A stretch of 64,000 bases of DNA from Levilactobacillus tangyuanensis (lineage in GTDB: Bacteria; Bacillota; Bacilli; Lactobacillales; Lactobacillaceae), in assembly GCF_003946545.1 (NCBI RefSeq), contig NZ_RHOA01000009.1:22923-86922 (forward strand), written 5' to 3'. Below are positions 63,973-64,000 of this stretch, one piece after another. A model generated the notes under the pieces. The model was not told the origin of the DNA, did no database searches, and saw only the letters and a program-made list of their open reading frames with translations. The first letter of the stretch is position 1; the number at the start of each line of letters is the position of its first letter. The position numbers and the translations under genes are program-made.

Positions 63973-64000
63973 TAAAAAACATCAAGAACAGATATCCTGT

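Overview
The window is an ordinary chromosomal stretch from a moderately high-GC member of the Lactobacillaceae. A Levilactobacillus-like heterofermenter is my best guess, but that is inference from gene content and base composition, not a database match. Supporting signs are many TTG/GTG starts with strong AAGGAGG ribosome sites, a KxYKxGKxW signal peptide with an LPxTG-type anchor, class Ib ribonucleotide reductase with NrdR boxes, Rex next to CIRCE-controlled groESL, PepC, and an LCP protein. I found no rRNA, tRNA, CRISPR array or prophage. Only the last 50 bases hint at a mobile element.

Layout. 1-4.9 kb: MATE exporter, HAD phosphatase and a mannose-type PTS (EIIA, EIIB, EIIC, EIID) with a cre-like site upstream and a terminator-like hairpin inside the operon. 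4.9-7.0 kb (minus): a stand-alone EAL-domain protein and an LCP cell-wall ligase. 7.4-14.3 kb: AEC and EamA transporters, phosphoglycerate mutase, a serine hydrolase, and a GntP-type permease with glycerate kinase. 14.3-17.9 kb (minus): PepC, aldo/keto reductase, and a small GNAT-like protein translationally coupled to rpiA. 18-25.7 kb: dut, radA, yacL, cysS, mrnC, rlmB, yacP, sigH, rpmG, secE, the conserved Firmicutes information-processing block. 25.8-29.0 kb: nusG, rplK, rplA, rplJ, rplL with leader RNAs.

29.7-38.9 kb is the most interesting part. A two-component system is followed by a CsbB/GtrB-like polyprenyl-phosphate glycosyltransferase, a PAP2 phosphatase, a YfhO-family membrane protein and MprF. 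This reads as a cell-envelope decoration locus: lipid-linked sugar synthesis, carrier recycling, sugar transfer outside the membrane, and lysyl-phosphatidylglycerol. The yfhO-like gene is broken by a one-base deficit at a five-G run, so the pathway may be switched off, phase-variable, or affected by a sequencing error.

38.9-46.9 kb: LOG-family protein, 3-hydroxyacyl-CoA dehydrogenase, a leucine-rich surface protein and nrdHEF (minus) behind tandem NrdR boxes. 46.9-55.5 kb: methyltransferase, tadA, SRP RNA, dnaX, ybaB, recR, yaaL, tmk, darA, holB, yabA, rsmI and acyl-ACP thioesterase. 55.5-64 kb: tsaB, rimI, tsaD (t6A tRNA modification and S18 acetylation), an SDR, an ABC-F protein (minus), rex and groES-groEL.

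Other non-coding observations: a folded region between nusG and rplK with an 11-bp closing stem, a terminator-like hairpin just after the nusG promoter, and an inverted repeat over the dut promoter.
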